Shown here: positions 21,834 to 31,966 of the stretch, piece by piece
Position numbering within the stretch: the first letter of the stretch is position 1
How the letters are laid out: every line of letters begins with the position of its first letter
IMG/VR virus record: IMGVR_UViG_3300025012_000103
Span: 1-57,553 of that record
Source: a virus
Reading direction: 5' to 3' (one strand)
DNA length: 57,553 nt
Position numbers and translations under genes: made by a program
The notes under the pieces: generated by a model
The model's input: only the letters and a program-made list of their open reading frames with translations
The model's database searches: none
What the model was told of the DNA's origin: nothing

Positions 21834-24800
21834 ATGTCGGGTCAAATCCATGTTGGCGTCAGCGTTTCCCAACAGGGCCTGCAAGATATTGACAAACTCG
21901 TCAGTAAGCTCCAGAAAACCGGAGAGATCACTGAGAAGACCGCAGCGAGTTTTAAGACCAGCACCAAAGGGATATCAGAGTTTCTCGGGCAAGTAAAAGC
22001 TGCCCAGACCAGCCTCACTCAGATGGCTGAGGCTTACAATAAAGGTGGTCTAGCGCTGCGTGAGTTCAACGCAGGGCTCAAGGCATCTACTGCTCAGACG
22101 ATCACTGACCGGAAAGCTGTTCAGGATTTGGTTACTACCTACCAGCTATGGGGCGGGACGTTTGACACGCTCTACTCAAAACAATACCGAAAAATCGTCA
22201 CATCAAAAGCTGAACAGGCTGTAACAAGCAGCCTTCTTGGGATCCACCAGAAGATCATTGCTACCAAAGCCCAAGAGATTGCTCTCACGGACTCGGCGAC
22301 GATTGCTATGGGGAAAGCTCTGGCAGTTACCCAGGCTGATCTGGCGATCAAGAAAGCCCATCTTCTGGTAGACGAAGCCTACTCAAAACAGATGATGGTC
22401 AACGCTGTGTTGAGGTCCGGGGAGACTCTGGCTATAAAGCAGCAGGCGCTGGCATACGCAGGCATCCCGCCGATCAAGATGGCAGTGGCTGCTGCGACCG
22501 AGGCTGAGGCGATGGCGGCGAATGCGAGTGCCGGCGCCAATATGAAGTCAGCAGCAGCGACGACGGCAGCGGGCCGGGCAGCATCAGGGGCTTCCGGGGC
22601 ATTCACAACATATGGCTCAGCCGTCCGTGGTGCCGCCGGGGCCATGGGTATGCTTTGGTTTGCCTATGGCCAGTTGCTGCCGATGATGGCAGCTTTCGCA
22701 GGGGTCCGGGTGGCGAAAGAAGCAATGAGTCTGGGTGTAGCCTTCGAGTACACCACAAAGTCTATCCAGTCGCTGTCAAAGGATGTTGAGGGGGCTGCAA
22801 TGCCCCTGGAGAAGATTCAGCAACAGCTGATGGCGATGGAGGGTCTTCGCCACACCCCGACGGAACTTGCTGCCGGGATGAGGGAATTTGCCAAGGCGGG
22901 TATCGGGCCTGCTGATGCTCTCCGGGATCTGGCAACGATGAGCAAGTTTGCGACGATTGCCGAGATGGATCTGGGGGAAGCGATCAAAGATATCATCGGC
23001 TTGACTCTGGCGTTTCAGCCAACAATGGAGGCTGCCACTGGTGAGATGTTCACCTTTGCTGACGCGGCAAATATGGTTGCTGCTGCGGCGATGCTTTCTA
23101 TCACTGATGTCAAAGAGATGAGCAGCGCCTTCTCCCATGCGGCGGAGCTTGGGATTGTTTCCAAGATGCGGTTTGAAGAAGTCGCAGCGTCTCTCGCAAT
23201 AATGGCGAATGCTGGGATCAGAGGGACAAAGGCTGCGACGTCACTCAGAACTGGCATGCTGAAGCTTCAGACAGCTGGGGATCCTGTTCATAAAATGTTT
23301 GCAGAACTCGGTCGGAAGTTCAACGCTTTCAATGAAGACGGGAGCGTTAAAAATGTCATCGAGACGTTTGAAGAGCTTAACCGGGCGTTGATTGGGGTCA
23401 CTGACGAAAAGCGGATCGCAGTATTTACCAAACTGTTTACTGCTCGGTCAATGAAGGCCGGGGCGGTTCTCTCACAACAGGTGAAAGAGCTTGATGCTTT
23501 TATTAAGAAACTTGAAGAAGCCGCCGAAGGCATGGGCTTTATTGAAGAGAAATATCAGGATCTGGCTAGTACCGTTGGAGCTGAGTTGGACTATCTCAGA
23601 GTGGAGGTGGAAAAGCAGCTCTTGGGGATGGTCAATACTGACTGGCTGGCTGAGATGGTTTCTGGGTTGCGAGAGTTTGTCCATAGTGCAGCCCCGGAGG
23701 TGCGAGATGCCTTGGGGGGGATTAAGGATACTCTGGAGATTCTGTATACCAGTGCTAAAACTTTTCAGGATCTGGGTGGCCCCTCGATGGGAGAGTGGGG
23801 TCTAATTGGGTATGCCTTGTTACGCGGGGGGCCCCAGGCCGCTGCGGTAGTGGCAGCACTTTCTGTTATAAACGAGGCACTGGCAGAGTTTGGGCTGAAT
23901 ATTGGGGCTCTGGGGCCAAAGGCTGTGAGTCTTAATGAAACGCTGACCCATCTGTGGGAAGGGTTGTCTGGTCAGCGAGATATGGACACGGGCCAGTGGA
24001 GCTTTCTGGTTGATGTTCCTTCACACGAAGAACTCTCTTGGGGGGTGGCTGCTTATGCTGATTCAATCTATGAGTTGGCGAATCAGACAAAAATTGGTGT
24101 AAATTCTGCAGTGTCTTCTCATCAGACTTTCTTGCAATCGCTCGATGAGCTTTCAAGAGGACTGGCAGCTTTTTATGGTTCCGGGTTGACTGCCGGCGGA
24201 ATCGGAGATGCCTTGTCTTCAGACGAGCAAGCGATGCTTGATAGGCTTTTGCCTTTGCAGAAAGCACAGAAAGATTTTGCTCAGGGGCTCATAGAGTTAG
24301 ATGTCTTGGCTAAAAAGACCGGGATGTCTACGACTGACTACAATATTGCATTGGAGAATCTGAAAAAATCCACCACAGAATCTACAAAATTTACAAAAGA
24401 GTCTACAAAAGCTTTTAAAGACCATAGCAATGAGATTCAGAATACTATTGATAAATATCTGCCGCTAAAAAAAGAGGTGGAAGAAACCGACAAAGCTGAA
24501 AGAATCTTAATCCAAGCGCAGAAAGATGGTAAGATCACTGCTGATGAACTTGTTGTAGCTCTTGACAATCTTACTAAGTCTACTACAGCTTATAAGGATA
24601 AATCCAAGGAGGCTGCTGAGCAAGTCAAGCAGATTAAGAAAAACCTTGAAGAATGGGAGAAACAGCAAAAGGCTGCAGCAGATTTAGCAAGTAAGCGGTC
24701 TAAAGCTTATCAAGACATCTATAAAGAATTAGCAGACTCTTCAGCAAAAATGTCTTGGGAGAGCTACCAGGCTCAACGTCAGGCGATCGATGAAGGTCTG

Positions 24801-27800
24801 GCAGACTATGAGTCAATGCAAGTCAATGAGGATCTTCTTCGGGAACTCCGGAAAAAACGCGAAGAGGAACTGTATATTAAGTGGGCCCGGAGTGCCGGAG
24901 GGTTTTTTGATGGGTTTGCCGCGGGGGCGCTTGAGGCAGCAAATACTCTGAACGGTCTGGGTGAAGTTGGGTATAAGGTTTTCAACGAACTTACGGAGAC
25001 CTTTCAAGGTACGTTCGTCGCCGCGATCAAAGGTGACTTCGAGAGTATTGGTGACCTCTGGGATAGCCTCCTCGACCGGATGTTGGACCTTTTCATCAAT
25101 TGGATCGCCAGCCTGCTTGCTCGTTGGGCCATGGGAGCATTGGGCAGTGCAATCTTAGGTGGGCTCGGGGGCGGGTGGAGTGGTGCACTCAGTGGGCTTG
25201 CAGGAGCTTTTGGCGGTGGAGGCGGCGGTGGTGGCGCCGGGAGTTATTTGGGCGCAGCAGCCTCAATCGGTTCGACTGGCTATCAGATGTACACCGGTGA
25301 GTCAGCACTTGCCGCGGCAGCAAAGTGGGCGGCAGCAAAGGCTGGGATTACCCAGGCAGCTCCAGCGGCCCAAGGGGCCGCTGAGGGTTTGGGTATTTAC
25401 CAAGGGAGTTCCATAGGGGCTGGGGCTGGCGGCGGACTCGGGACATATGGGGCGAGCCAAGGCACATATGGAGTGCTGTCTTCACAGGCAGGAGCTTCCC
25501 CAGGAACCTATGGTGTACTGGCTTCTGATGCTGCGCCAGCGGCACCTTCTGGGGCCGGGGCAGGATTTTCTGGCCTCTCCAGCGCGGCCGGAATGGCAGC
25601 CATAGCTGTCACCGCGGCCGTAATGTTTGTCGGTCATTTGATCGAGAAGCAGAAGCCGCACGAAGCAGACGCATACAATGCCATGGGACTGCGCCCAGCC
25701 GACTTTGCCAGCTTGATAGGCGAGGGATTCAAGCGGGTAGTCCTCCCAGTTCTCGGCGAGTCCAACGCGAAGTGGGATGTGGCAACATCCACGATGCTCT
25801 TGGCACAAGGCCCTGAGTCGTTCAAAGCTCAGAGAGATCGGGGCCGTTCGGACCTTGAGGAGTTTCCTAATCCGGCAGCAACAGGCATCTCAGGTATGAC
25901 TTGGAATGCGAGCGCAACAACTTGGGAGCGTACTGGTAATTTCGAAGCTGAGAAGATCCTGCGTGGGGAGGGGCTGTTTCAGATGTTGGGGCACGAGAGT
26001 GCGCCGAAGACCATTGAGGAATATGCTGCAGCGCTGGAGCGGGCCGGGGTTGCTCTAGACGCATCAACTGTCCAAGACCTTTGGGAGTGGGGCCAAGCGA
26101 CCAGAATCAACAGCGAGATTATCAAAGATGCCCAAGCCAGTCTGGCTGCCCATGGGGGAGATCTCAAAAAGGCTCTGGACCTCGTGGAGTGGTCAATGCT
26201 TGATCTCGGCGGCTCCGCTGCTGAGGCTGAGAAATATTTGTCTAACTTGGGTTACACCCAAAAGGAGACTACAGAGCTAATTCAAGGTTTGGACAGAACT
26301 CTGACCAAAGGCCGGGCAGGTCTTGGGTCGATGTCTGATATGATCATAAGGGCGCTGTTTGAGCAAGGCCAAATCTCAGAGGTGACAGCCCTTGCGATGC
26401 TTCGCCAAAACAGAGCAACACAGCTGCTGGAAGAAAGTAGCCTCATGGCCGGAACAAATATTACAATGGCTTCTGTGGGGCTTGGCCAACTTGGCAGCGA
26501 GGCAAGTCAGTTGTTGGGGACATCCTCGGTGGTGAGCAGCTCATTAGGCGCGGCCGGGGACCAATTCCAAGATTTTGCCGACACAGTGGTCAGCGGCATA
26601 GGGCACATAAGATACAGCGCAGAAAGCCTTTTTGATCTTGCTGCTCCCACTGAGGCACCACCTGAAGCTGGGATGAAGAACGGTGGCATCATCGGTTATG
26701 CCAGTGGGGGCCTGCTCCGCGGTGGCTCCATGGTCAGGGATGATCTTTATCTTGGAACTGTCAATGGGGTGGCTCAAGTAGCCCAAGGTGGAGAGTACAT
26801 CATGCCCCAGGACCAAACAAAGAAGCATTTGAGGCTCTTGGAGAACATCCGGGCGGACCGCTACGCTGACGGCGGGCCGACGCGGCTGCCGGCGCCGGGC
26901 ACGACCCCGAGGCCAGGGGCAGGGGATCTTCTGAGCGATGTTCGCCACTCAAGGACTCCCGATGACTTGAAATCTCTGCAGGATATGATGCGAGATATAT
27001 CCAGATCTATGTCGCTGATGGCTGGGACTGATTTGGATAAGGCTTTGCTTGAGCTTTACTATCAGTTTGAAGATCAGATCAAGGAAGCCAAGGCGTTGGG
27101 GGCCTCTGAGGTTGACCTGAACCAGATCCGTCAGTTGCAGGTGGCAGAGGCTGCCGAGCTTATCAAAGCCAATAAGGAAGCGCAGTCAGACTTCATGACT
27201 GGCATTCAGGATCAGATTGATGACTTTGGGTTGTCTGATTTGGAGAGTGCTCTTAGAGAAACTCGGCGTGAACGGGATGAACAGATCAAGCAGGCCAAAG
27301 AATTAGGGCTTGGCGAAGAGGCACTAATCAAGATCCGGGAACTGCAGAAGCTCAAAGCAATGGAGTTGCGGGATGCCCAAGCAAAAGCCCTTGGTGACTT
27401 CATGCTGGATGTCACTGATCAGATGGCGATGCTGGGGATGAGCGAGACCGATAAAGCGCTGTTCCAGCTGAATCGCGAGATGGAAGATATGATCGAGAGC
27501 GCCAAGGAGCTTGGCGCCTCTGAGTCGGACTTGGCCAAGATCCGGGAACTCTACGGGATGAAGGCCGCCGAGGCGATGAACCAAGGGCTCAAGGAGGCCG
27601 TCACGGCAATGGGCTCATTCCGGGATTCGATGCTGAGCCTTGGTGATGCCTCAGTGCGGTCGGCCGGTGCCCAGCAGGAGTTGTTCAACATTTTAGGGCA
27701 GGCCCGGAAAGGCGATTTCAGTGGGGTTGAGGCAATCGGCGACGTCTTGAAAGACATCTCGATCGACAAGTCGAAATATGCTACGGCCGCGGATTATGCC

Positions 27801-28073
27801 CGTGATTATTGGAAGACTATCGGAGCGGTCAACGAACTTGAGCGGTTGACTACAGGGCGGATGGAGGCCAACGAGCAGTCTGTTCCGGTGATCTCAGTTC
27901 GAGACATTGCTGAGTCTGATAGGAAGAGCACCGCGGCGATGGTCGCGGAGCTGCAAGAACTTCGTGGGTCGATTGTTGAGGGCAACGTTCAGAATATCAA
28001 AACCAATCTGAAGACGGCTCGGCTGATTGAGCGTTGGGAGGCGATTGGTATGCCTATCACGAGGACTGCGTAA
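21834..28073 (+). CDS. Tail tape measure protein
   Basis: 2079 residues, the largest gene, which fits a long tail (roughly 0.3 micrometre by the usual 0.15 nm per residue). It has the TP901-type core at about 320-560 (DLATMSKFATIAEMDLGEAI ... AAASLAIMANAG-type Ala-rich helices), hydrophobic parts near 1080-1160 (LARWAMGALGSAILGGLGGG) and Gly-rich runs. Residues about 1727-1935 are three repeats of about 66-69 residues (xxGxSxxDKAL ... AKELGASExDLxKIRELQ). The start has AGGAG, lying in the end of TnpB. It sets tail length and is threaded through the tube; hydrophobic parts may insert in the host membrane. Confidence 0.94.
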   Translation: MSGQIHVGVSVSQQGLQDIDKLVSKLQKTGEITEKTAASFKTSTKGISEFLGQVKAAQTSLTQMAEAYNKGGLALREFNAGLKASTAQTITDRKAVQDLVTTYQLWGGTFDTLYSKQYRKIVTSKAEQAVTSSLLGIHQKIIATKAQEIALTDSATIAMGKALAVTQADLAIKKAHLLVDEAYSKQMMVNAVLRSGETLAIKQQALAYAGIPPIKMAVAAATEAEAMAANASAGANMKSAAATTAAGRAASGASGAFTTYGSAVRGAAGAMGMLWFAYGQLLPMMAAFAGVRVAKEAMSLGVAFEYTTKSIQSLSKDVEGAAMPLEKIQQQLMAMEGLRHTPTELAAGMREFAKAGIGPADALRDLATMSKFATIAEMDLGEAIKDIIGLTLAFQPTMEAATGEMFTFADAANMVAAAAMLSITDVKEMSSAFSHAAELGIVSKMRFEEVAASLAIMANAGIRGTKAATSLRTGMLKLQTAGDPVHKMFAELGRKFNAFNEDGSVKNVIETFEELNRALIGVTDEKRIAVFTKLFTARSMKAGAVLSQQVKELDAFIKKLEEAAEGMGFIEEKYQDLASTVGAELDYLRVEVEKQLLGMVNTDWLAEMVSGLREFVHSAAPEVRDALGGIKDTLEILYTSAKTFQDLGGPSMGEWGLIGYALLRGGPQAAAVVAALSVINEALAEFGLNIGALGPKAVSLNETLTHLWEGLSGQRDMDTGQWSFLVDVPSHEELSWGVAAYADSIYELANQTKIGVNSAVSSHQTFLQSLDELSRGLAAFYGSGLTAGGIGDALSSDEQAMLDRLLPLQKAQKDFAQGLIELDVLAKKTGMSTTDYNIALENLKKSTTESTKFTKESTKAFKDHSNEIQNTIDKYLPLKKEVEETDKAERILIQAQKDGKITADELVVALDNLTKSTTAYKDKSKEAAEQVKQIKKNLEEWEKQQKAAADLASKRSKAYQDIYKELADSSAKMSWESYQAQRQAIDEGLADYESMQVNEDLLRELRKKREEELYIKWARSAGGFFDGFAAGALEAANTLNGLGEVGYKVFNELTETFQGTFVAAIKGDFESIGDLWDSLLDRMLDLFINWIASLLARWAMGALGSAILGGLGGGWSGALSGLAGAFGGGGGGGGAGSYLGAAASIGSTGYQMYTGESALAAAAKWAAAKAGITQAAPAAQGAAEGLGIYQGSSIGAGAGGGLGTYGASQGTYGVLSSQAGASPGTYGVLASDAAPAAPSGAGAGFSGLSSAAGMAAIAVTAAVMFVGHLIEKQKPHEADAYNAMGLRPADFASLIGEGFKRVVLPVLGESNAKWDVATSTMLLAQGPESFKAQRDRGRSDLEEFPNPAATGISGMTWNASATTWERTGNFEAEKILRGEGLFQMLGHESAPKTIEEYAAALERAGVALDASTVQDLWEWGQATRINSEIIKDAQASLAAHGGDLKKALDLVEWSMLDLGGSAAEAEKYLSNLGYTQKETTELIQGLDRTLTKGRAGLGSMSDMIIRALFEQGQISEVTALAMLRQNRATQLLEESSLMAGTNITMASVGLGQLGSEASQLLGTSSVVSSSLGAAGDQFQDFADTVVSGIGHIRYSAESLFDLAAPTEAPPEAGMKNGGIIGYASGGLLRGGSMVRDDLYLGTVNGVAQVAQGGEYIMPQDQTKKHLRLLENIRADRYADGGPTRLPAPGTTPRPGAGDLLSDVRHSRTPDDLKSLQDMMRDISRSMSLMAGTDLDKALLELYYQFEDQIKEAKALGASEVDLNQIRQLQVAEAAELIKANKEAQSDFMTGIQDQIDDFGLSDLESALRETRRERDEQIKQAKELGLGEEALIKIRELQKLKAMELRDAQAKALGDFMLDVTDQMAMLGMSETDKALFQLNREMEDMIESAKELGASESDLAKIRELYGMKAAEAMNQGLKEAVTAMGSFRDSMLSLGDASVRSAGAQQELFNILGQARKGDFSGVEAIGDVLKDISIDKSKYATAADYARDYWKTIGAVNELERLTTGRMEANEQSVPVISVRDIAESDRKSTAAMVAELQELRGSIVEGNVQNIKTNLKTARLIERWEAIGMPITRTA

Positions 28074-29686
28074 TGAAGCTTCTCAAGCCCGTTCCAGTTA
28101 CTGATGCTTCTTTGTATGGCTGTTCTGTGGCGGAGCCAACCGCGACAGAGTGGGCGACGCTGGCGACAGGTTTTGAAGCCTGGGCTGTCGCCCATACCTA
28201 TGCCTCCGGGGATAAGGTTTTTGTTGCCAGCACTCACCGGCTTTACGAGTCTCTTCAGAGTGCCAACACTGGCAATGACCCGACGTTGACGGCGAGTGCT
28301 GCCTGGTGGTTGGATCTGGGTGCGACGAATCGCTGGAAGCAGTTTGATCAATCGGTCGGGTCAGTGACCTCTGCTGATGATTTTCTGATCGTGATGGTGA
28401 AGCTGACGGATGCTGATTTTGTGGACTCTCTGGCATTGCTGGATATTGTCGCCAATCATGTAGTTGTTGAGTTGCTGGATGATGCTGTTTACGGGACGAT
28501 GAGCCCGAGCAGCTCTCCTTCGGCAACGGCGAGCCCATCCGGAGCAGCGAGCCTGAGTTCTTCTGTTTCGTCAAGCCCGACGACTTCAGCTTCGTCGAGC
28601 ACGAGCAGCAGCCCGAGTGGGTCAGCTTCAAGCAGCCCGAGCAGCAGCCCGTCTTCGAGCCCAACGACAAGCCCTTCTTCAAGCCCGAGCAGCAGCCCGA
28701 GCGCTTCAGTATCAGGAAGCCCGACGACGAGCCCTAGCGCTTCAGTATCAGGAAGCCCAACAACCAGCGCCTCAGCCAGCATTTCGTCAAGCCCCAGCGC
28801 TTCAGCTTCCAGCAGTTTGAGTGCCTCGACCAGCCCTTCTGGTGGGGCGAGTGTCAGCCCGTCCGGAGGCGCCAGCGCCAGTTCTAGCCTTTCTGACAGC
28901 CCCTCGGCGTCGCCGAGTGTTAGTGGGGCCAACTATTTGACGGACGGCTCTGGCAACTATTTGACGGACGGCGCCGGCAACAGGTTGAAAGATGGTGGGG
29001 CCGCCGGCGGGGGGGCTTCAACTTCACCCTCAGCGAGTGTTTCCTCGAGTCCGACGACCAGCCCGAGTAGCAGCCCGAGTAGCAGCCCGACGACAAGCCC
29101 GAGCAGTTCTGTGAGCGCCAGTCCCAGTGCATCAGCGAGCGCCAGCCCTTACCCAGTGGGGGTGCTTTGGCATTATGAGACTGATTTGATCTCTGCTCCG
29201 GATGAGAATGATAACGATTGGTATCAGTATTTCTTCGCCTCACTAGAGAATCTGGAAGATTTCATCCTCCTTGATATGCCGACCTACACTAATGCAATAC
29301 TTAAAGTTACCTTAACAGGAACAAGTGTGGAGGTAGGTACGTTTGCTTTTGGAAAATCTGTCTTTATTGGGGACACTCAATGGGGATTGCAATTAGGAAT
29401 CACGGATTACTCAACAAAAGAGACTGACGAATTTGGAGTGACCTCTATTGTTGAGAGGGTCTTTGCAGACAGGATGGACTGTGATCTTTTCCTGGAGCAC
29501 AGTTTGGTCAGAATGGTGAAGAAATTACTCGCCAGTGTCAGGGCCACACCTTGTATTTGGATGGGATCTGAGACCAGTACATTTTCCGAGTTAACAATTG
29601 TTTATGGATTCTACAAGAATTTTGATATAGTACTGCAAGATTACGGCGGGAGCATCTGCTCTCTCGAAGTCGAAGGTCTAACTTAA
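28073..29686 (+). CDS. Tail-tip protein with inserted Ser/Pro repeats
   Basis: 537 residues from the ATG overlapping the tape measure stop (TAATG). The N-terminal part has HTYASGDKVFVASTHRLYES ... DPTLTASAAWWLDLG, a carbohydrate-binding-module 5/12-like motif seen in phage tail proteins. Residues about 143-282 and 316-359 are Ser/Pro/Thr repeats, with an interlude of NYLTDGSGN-type units (NYLTDGSGNYLTDGAGNRL). The C-terminal domain (about 360-537) starts GVLWHYETDLISAP and is beta-rich. Together the ends resemble one distal tail protein split by the repeat insert. It is the largest such insert in the window. Confidence 0.72.
   Translation: MKLLKPVPVTDASLYGCSVAEPTATEWATLATGFEAWAVAHTYASGDKVFVASTHRLYESLQSANTGNDPTLTASAAWWLDLGATNRWKQFDQSVGSVTSADDFLIVMVKLTDADFVDSLALLDIVANHVVVELLDDAVYGTMSPSSSPSATASPSGAASLSSSVSSSPTTSASSSTSSSPSGSASSSPSSSPSSSPTTSPSSSPSSSPSASVSGSPTTSPSASVSGSPTTSASASISSSPSASASSSLSASTSPSGGASVSPSGGASASSSLSDSPSASPSVSGANYLTDGSGNYLTDGAGNRLKDGGAAGGGASTSPSASVSSSPTTSPSSSPSSSPTTSPSSSVSASPSASASASPYPVGVLWHYETDLISAPDENDNDWYQYFFASLENLEDFILLDMPTYTNAILKVTLTGTSVEVGTFAFGKSVFIGDTQWGLQLGITDYSTKETDEFGVTSIVERVFADRMDCDLFLEHSLVRMVKKLLASVRATPCIWMGSETSTFSELTIVYGFYKNFDIVLQDYGGSICSLEVEGLT
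28501..29148 (+). repeat. Ser/Pro-coding repeat tract 3
   Basis: Two blocks (28501 to about 28920 and about 29018 to 29148) of Ser/Pro/Thr units. The antisense strand is open by chance because of the regular codon pattern. Confidence 0.88.
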
Positions 29687-29697
29687 AGAGGCTCATC

Positions 29698-30519
29698 ATG
29701 GCTATCTCAGCTCTTCCAGCGGCACCAAATAAAAATACTGACAGCGTCTCGACGTTCAATACAAAGGCAAATGCTTTTGTTGCAGCACTGTCGACGTTCA
29801 GGACTGAGGCAAATGCTCTTGAAACTAATGTCAATAGCAAAGAAACGCTGGCGACGGCGGCGGCTGTTACAGCCTCAGCAGCCTCAGCAACGGCGACGAC
29901 AAAGGCTTCGGAAGCTCAAGCCAGTGCTGAGGCGGCAGTGAATGCTCCGGGCACCAGCGCGACGAGTACGACCAGCCTAACGATTGGCACCGGGTCAAAG
30001 TCGCTGACGATCCAGAATGGGAAGTCTCTGGTTGCCGGGATGAAGGTCATCATTGCCTCGACGGCAACGCCGACAACCTATATGTATGGGACGGTGACCT
30101 CTTACAATTCTGGCACAGGTGCCTTGGTTGTTACTTCCGAGGCATTCAGTGGCTCGGGGACACTCGCAGCATGGACGGTCTCCTTGACGGCGCCGGCGGT
30201 AGGTGTGGGCCTCGGGCAGACTTGGCAAGATATGTCGTTTTCCCGGGATTTCAACACTAACTATACGAACACAACGGGGCGTCCGATCGAGGTAGCTGTG
30301 TCGATTTATTCAGCTGATGAGAACCCTACTGCTGGAGGCTATCTATATGTTGATGGGGTACAAATTATGAAGATCCTTCAAGCGAGTACTCTGACTGTAC
30401 ACTCCTCTTGTATGTCGGCTGTAATTCCGGCTGGGTCAGTATATAGGGTTACGACTACAGGATCTGTGGCGCCTCTCTCGGGGACACTTTTGCCGTCAGG
30501 ATGGGCCGAACTGAGATAA
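29698..30519 (+). CDS. Tail fibre-like protein
   Basis: 273 residues. Residues 1-85 are an Ala/Thr/Ser-rich helical stretch (STFNTKANAFVAALSTFRTE) of the type that forms coiled-coil trimers near phage fibre N-termini. Then comes a beta domain (SLTIGTGSKSLTIQNGKSLV ... GMKVIIASTATPTTYMYGTV) common in fibres, and a C-terminal beta domain ending SGTLLPSGWAELR. It follows the tail-tip gene. It probably forms part of the side or tip fibre. Confidence 0.72.
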   Translation: MAISALPAAPNKNTDSVSTFNTKANAFVAALSTFRTEANALETNVNSKETLATAAAVTASAASATATTKASEAQASAEAAVNAPGTSATSTTSLTIGTGSKSLTIQNGKSLVAGMKVIIASTATPTTYMYGTVTSYNSGTGALVVTSEAFSGSGTLAAWTVSLTAPAVGVGLGQTWQDMSFSRDFNTNYTNTTGRPIEVAVSIYSADENPTAGGYLYVDGVQIMKILQASTLTVHSSCMSAVIPAGSVYRVTTTGSVAPLSGTLLPSGWAELR

Positions 30520-30554
30520 CAATGAAATCTATAATAAATAGCCGGAGAACAGCT

Positions 30555-31388
30555 ATGAAGAGACTTTTAATAACAGCAATCCTCTTGCTGCTAACTACAG
30601 GGCAGGCCCGAGCTGACTTTGACATCACGGCTTTGCCGGATCACACTGCGCCGGCGACGGCGAACGACGGGCTGGTGGTCTACAAATATGCCGCGGCTGA
30701 GGGCAGCCGAGTGCAAGAGGTCAAGGCCTCAGCCGACGCCGGGCAGTGTTTGTCCGGGACGTGGACCTGGGTGTCTTTCCAGCCGCTAGACTCAGCCCTT
30801 ACCCAATTTGCAGGCCTGACGCTGTCTCGAGGCGATATTCTATTCTACAATGGGTCGACGATCATAAACCTGGGCCCGGGAACCGCGGGGCAGTTGCTGC
30901 AGACAAACGGGGTGGGGGCTGACCCGACGTGGACAAGTGCAATCGCACTCGATGTTTTTGGCCTGCCTAACGGTGTGAGTCCTACCGTGGATGAGGCCGG
31001 CGAGGCGGCTGTTGATACCACTTCTGACCAACTGGTCCTCTACGGCGGGGCGAAGCGAGTCATCTCCTACAAAAACGAGAAGCCGTTTACCCTAGAGTCT
31101 CCGGTTGCCGCGGATGACAATGTGCCGATTTGGCACCCCGGTCAGGCTATTACCATTACTGACGTTCACTGCGAAGTGGATGGGGGGACTTCGGTTGAAT
31201 TGATTATCAGTGACGGCACCAATGCCCTGGAAACCATTACTTGTGATGATGACGGGGCTGACGATGACGGCACGATTGCTAATGGCACCTTCACCGCCAA
31301 TGAGCGGATGGAGTTTGACATAGGTACAGTGGTTGGGACGAACACTTGGTTGTCTTGGACAATAACCTACAACATTACGGCTGACTGA
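30555..31388 (+). CDS. Exported fibre-like protein 1 (Sec signal peptide)
   Basis: 277 residues from the ATG at 30555, chosen for GGAGAA upstream and because MKRLLITAILLLLTTGQARA is a textbook signal peptide with cleavage after ARA. The mature part has the fibre-like motifs LTLSRGDILFYNGSTIINLG, GQLLQTNGVGADPTW and a C-terminal beta domain (VPIWHPGQAITITDVHCEVD) seen in tail proteins. Signal peptides are rare in virion proteins, so it could be an accessory secreted protein, or a fibre exported before assembly. Confidence 0.75.
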   Translation: MKRLLITAILLLLTTGQARADFDITALPDHTAPATANDGLVVYKYAAAEGSRVQEVKASADAGQCLSGTWTWVSFQPLDSALTQFAGLTLSRGDILFYNGSTIINLGPGTAGQLLQTNGVGADPTWTSAIALDVFGLPNGVSPTVDEAGEAAVDTTSDQLVLYGGAKRVISYKNEKPFTLESPVAADDNVPIWHPGQAITITDVHCEVDGGTSVELIISDGTNALETITCDDDGADDDGTIANGTFTANERMEFDIGTVVGTNTWLSWTITYNITAD

Positions 31389-31966
31389 TGCGATGGCTAT
31401 TGGCGGCAGTCCTGATACTGCTTATGGGGTTGGATGCACAGGCCGGCATTATTATGCGGCGGGCTGCTACTTGTGCTACTCCTGCTGATGCCTGCACTGG
31501 ACAAGATGACAGTTGGATAGATATCGCTGCTGCATCTGCGAGAGTCTGGAATTCGAGTCTTTTTGTCGCTGATGCAACTGATACTATTTGCTCATTGACT
31601 GCACGACTGTCAGAAACAGGGACATTTCCTAACAATCTGATAGCTTGTATCTATACTGATGATGGAGTTAATGATTTTCCTTCAACAGAAGTTTCTTGTT
31701 CAACAAACACAGTAGGCACTGCAGAAATTCCGGCCTCAGTAGGTGATGTTTCCTTTACAGGTCTTTCAGCTGCAGTGACAAGTGGTACGAAATACCATGT
31801 GGTTATTCATTCCACTGGGGCAGCTGATGCTGCAAATTTTGTCTCATGGTACTATGAGAATGCTGACTGTTTGGCTGATGGGGAGAATACGGCTCGCTCC
31901 GCAGATGGGATTTCTTGGGTACTCATCTATGGAACTGCGGCACTTGAATTTCAGGGGTATAAATAA
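31388..31966 (+). CDS. Exported beta-domain protein 2 (Sec signal peptide)
   Basis: 192 residues, signal peptide MRWLLAAVLILLMGLDAQAG (cleavage near AQA). The mature part has a conserved-looking beta-sandwich: SLFVADATDTICSLTARLSE, GTFPNNLIACIYTDDGVN, FTGLSAAVTSGTKYHVVIHS. This jelly-roll pattern (shared with bacterial extracellular carbohydrate- or matrix-binding domains) suggests surface binding. The ATG overlaps the previous stop by one base, and the stop overlaps the next ATG, so the three exported genes are coupled. Confidence 0.72.
   Translation: MRWLLAAVLILLMGLDAQAGIIMRRAATCATPADACTGQDDSWIDIAAASARVWNSSLFVADATDTICSLTARLSETGTFPNNLIACIYTDDGVNDFPSTEVSCSTNTVGTAEIPASVGDVSFTGLSAAVTSGTKYHVVIHSTGAADAANFVSWYYENADCLADGENTARSADGISWVLIYGTAALEFQGYK

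Noticed and set aside
28489-28932. Open frames antisense to the Ser/Pro tracts (also at 34745-35161 and 15853-16050)
   Set aside because: Leu/Gly/Glu-rich low-complexity products arise automatically from the repeating Ser/Pro codons read backwards.
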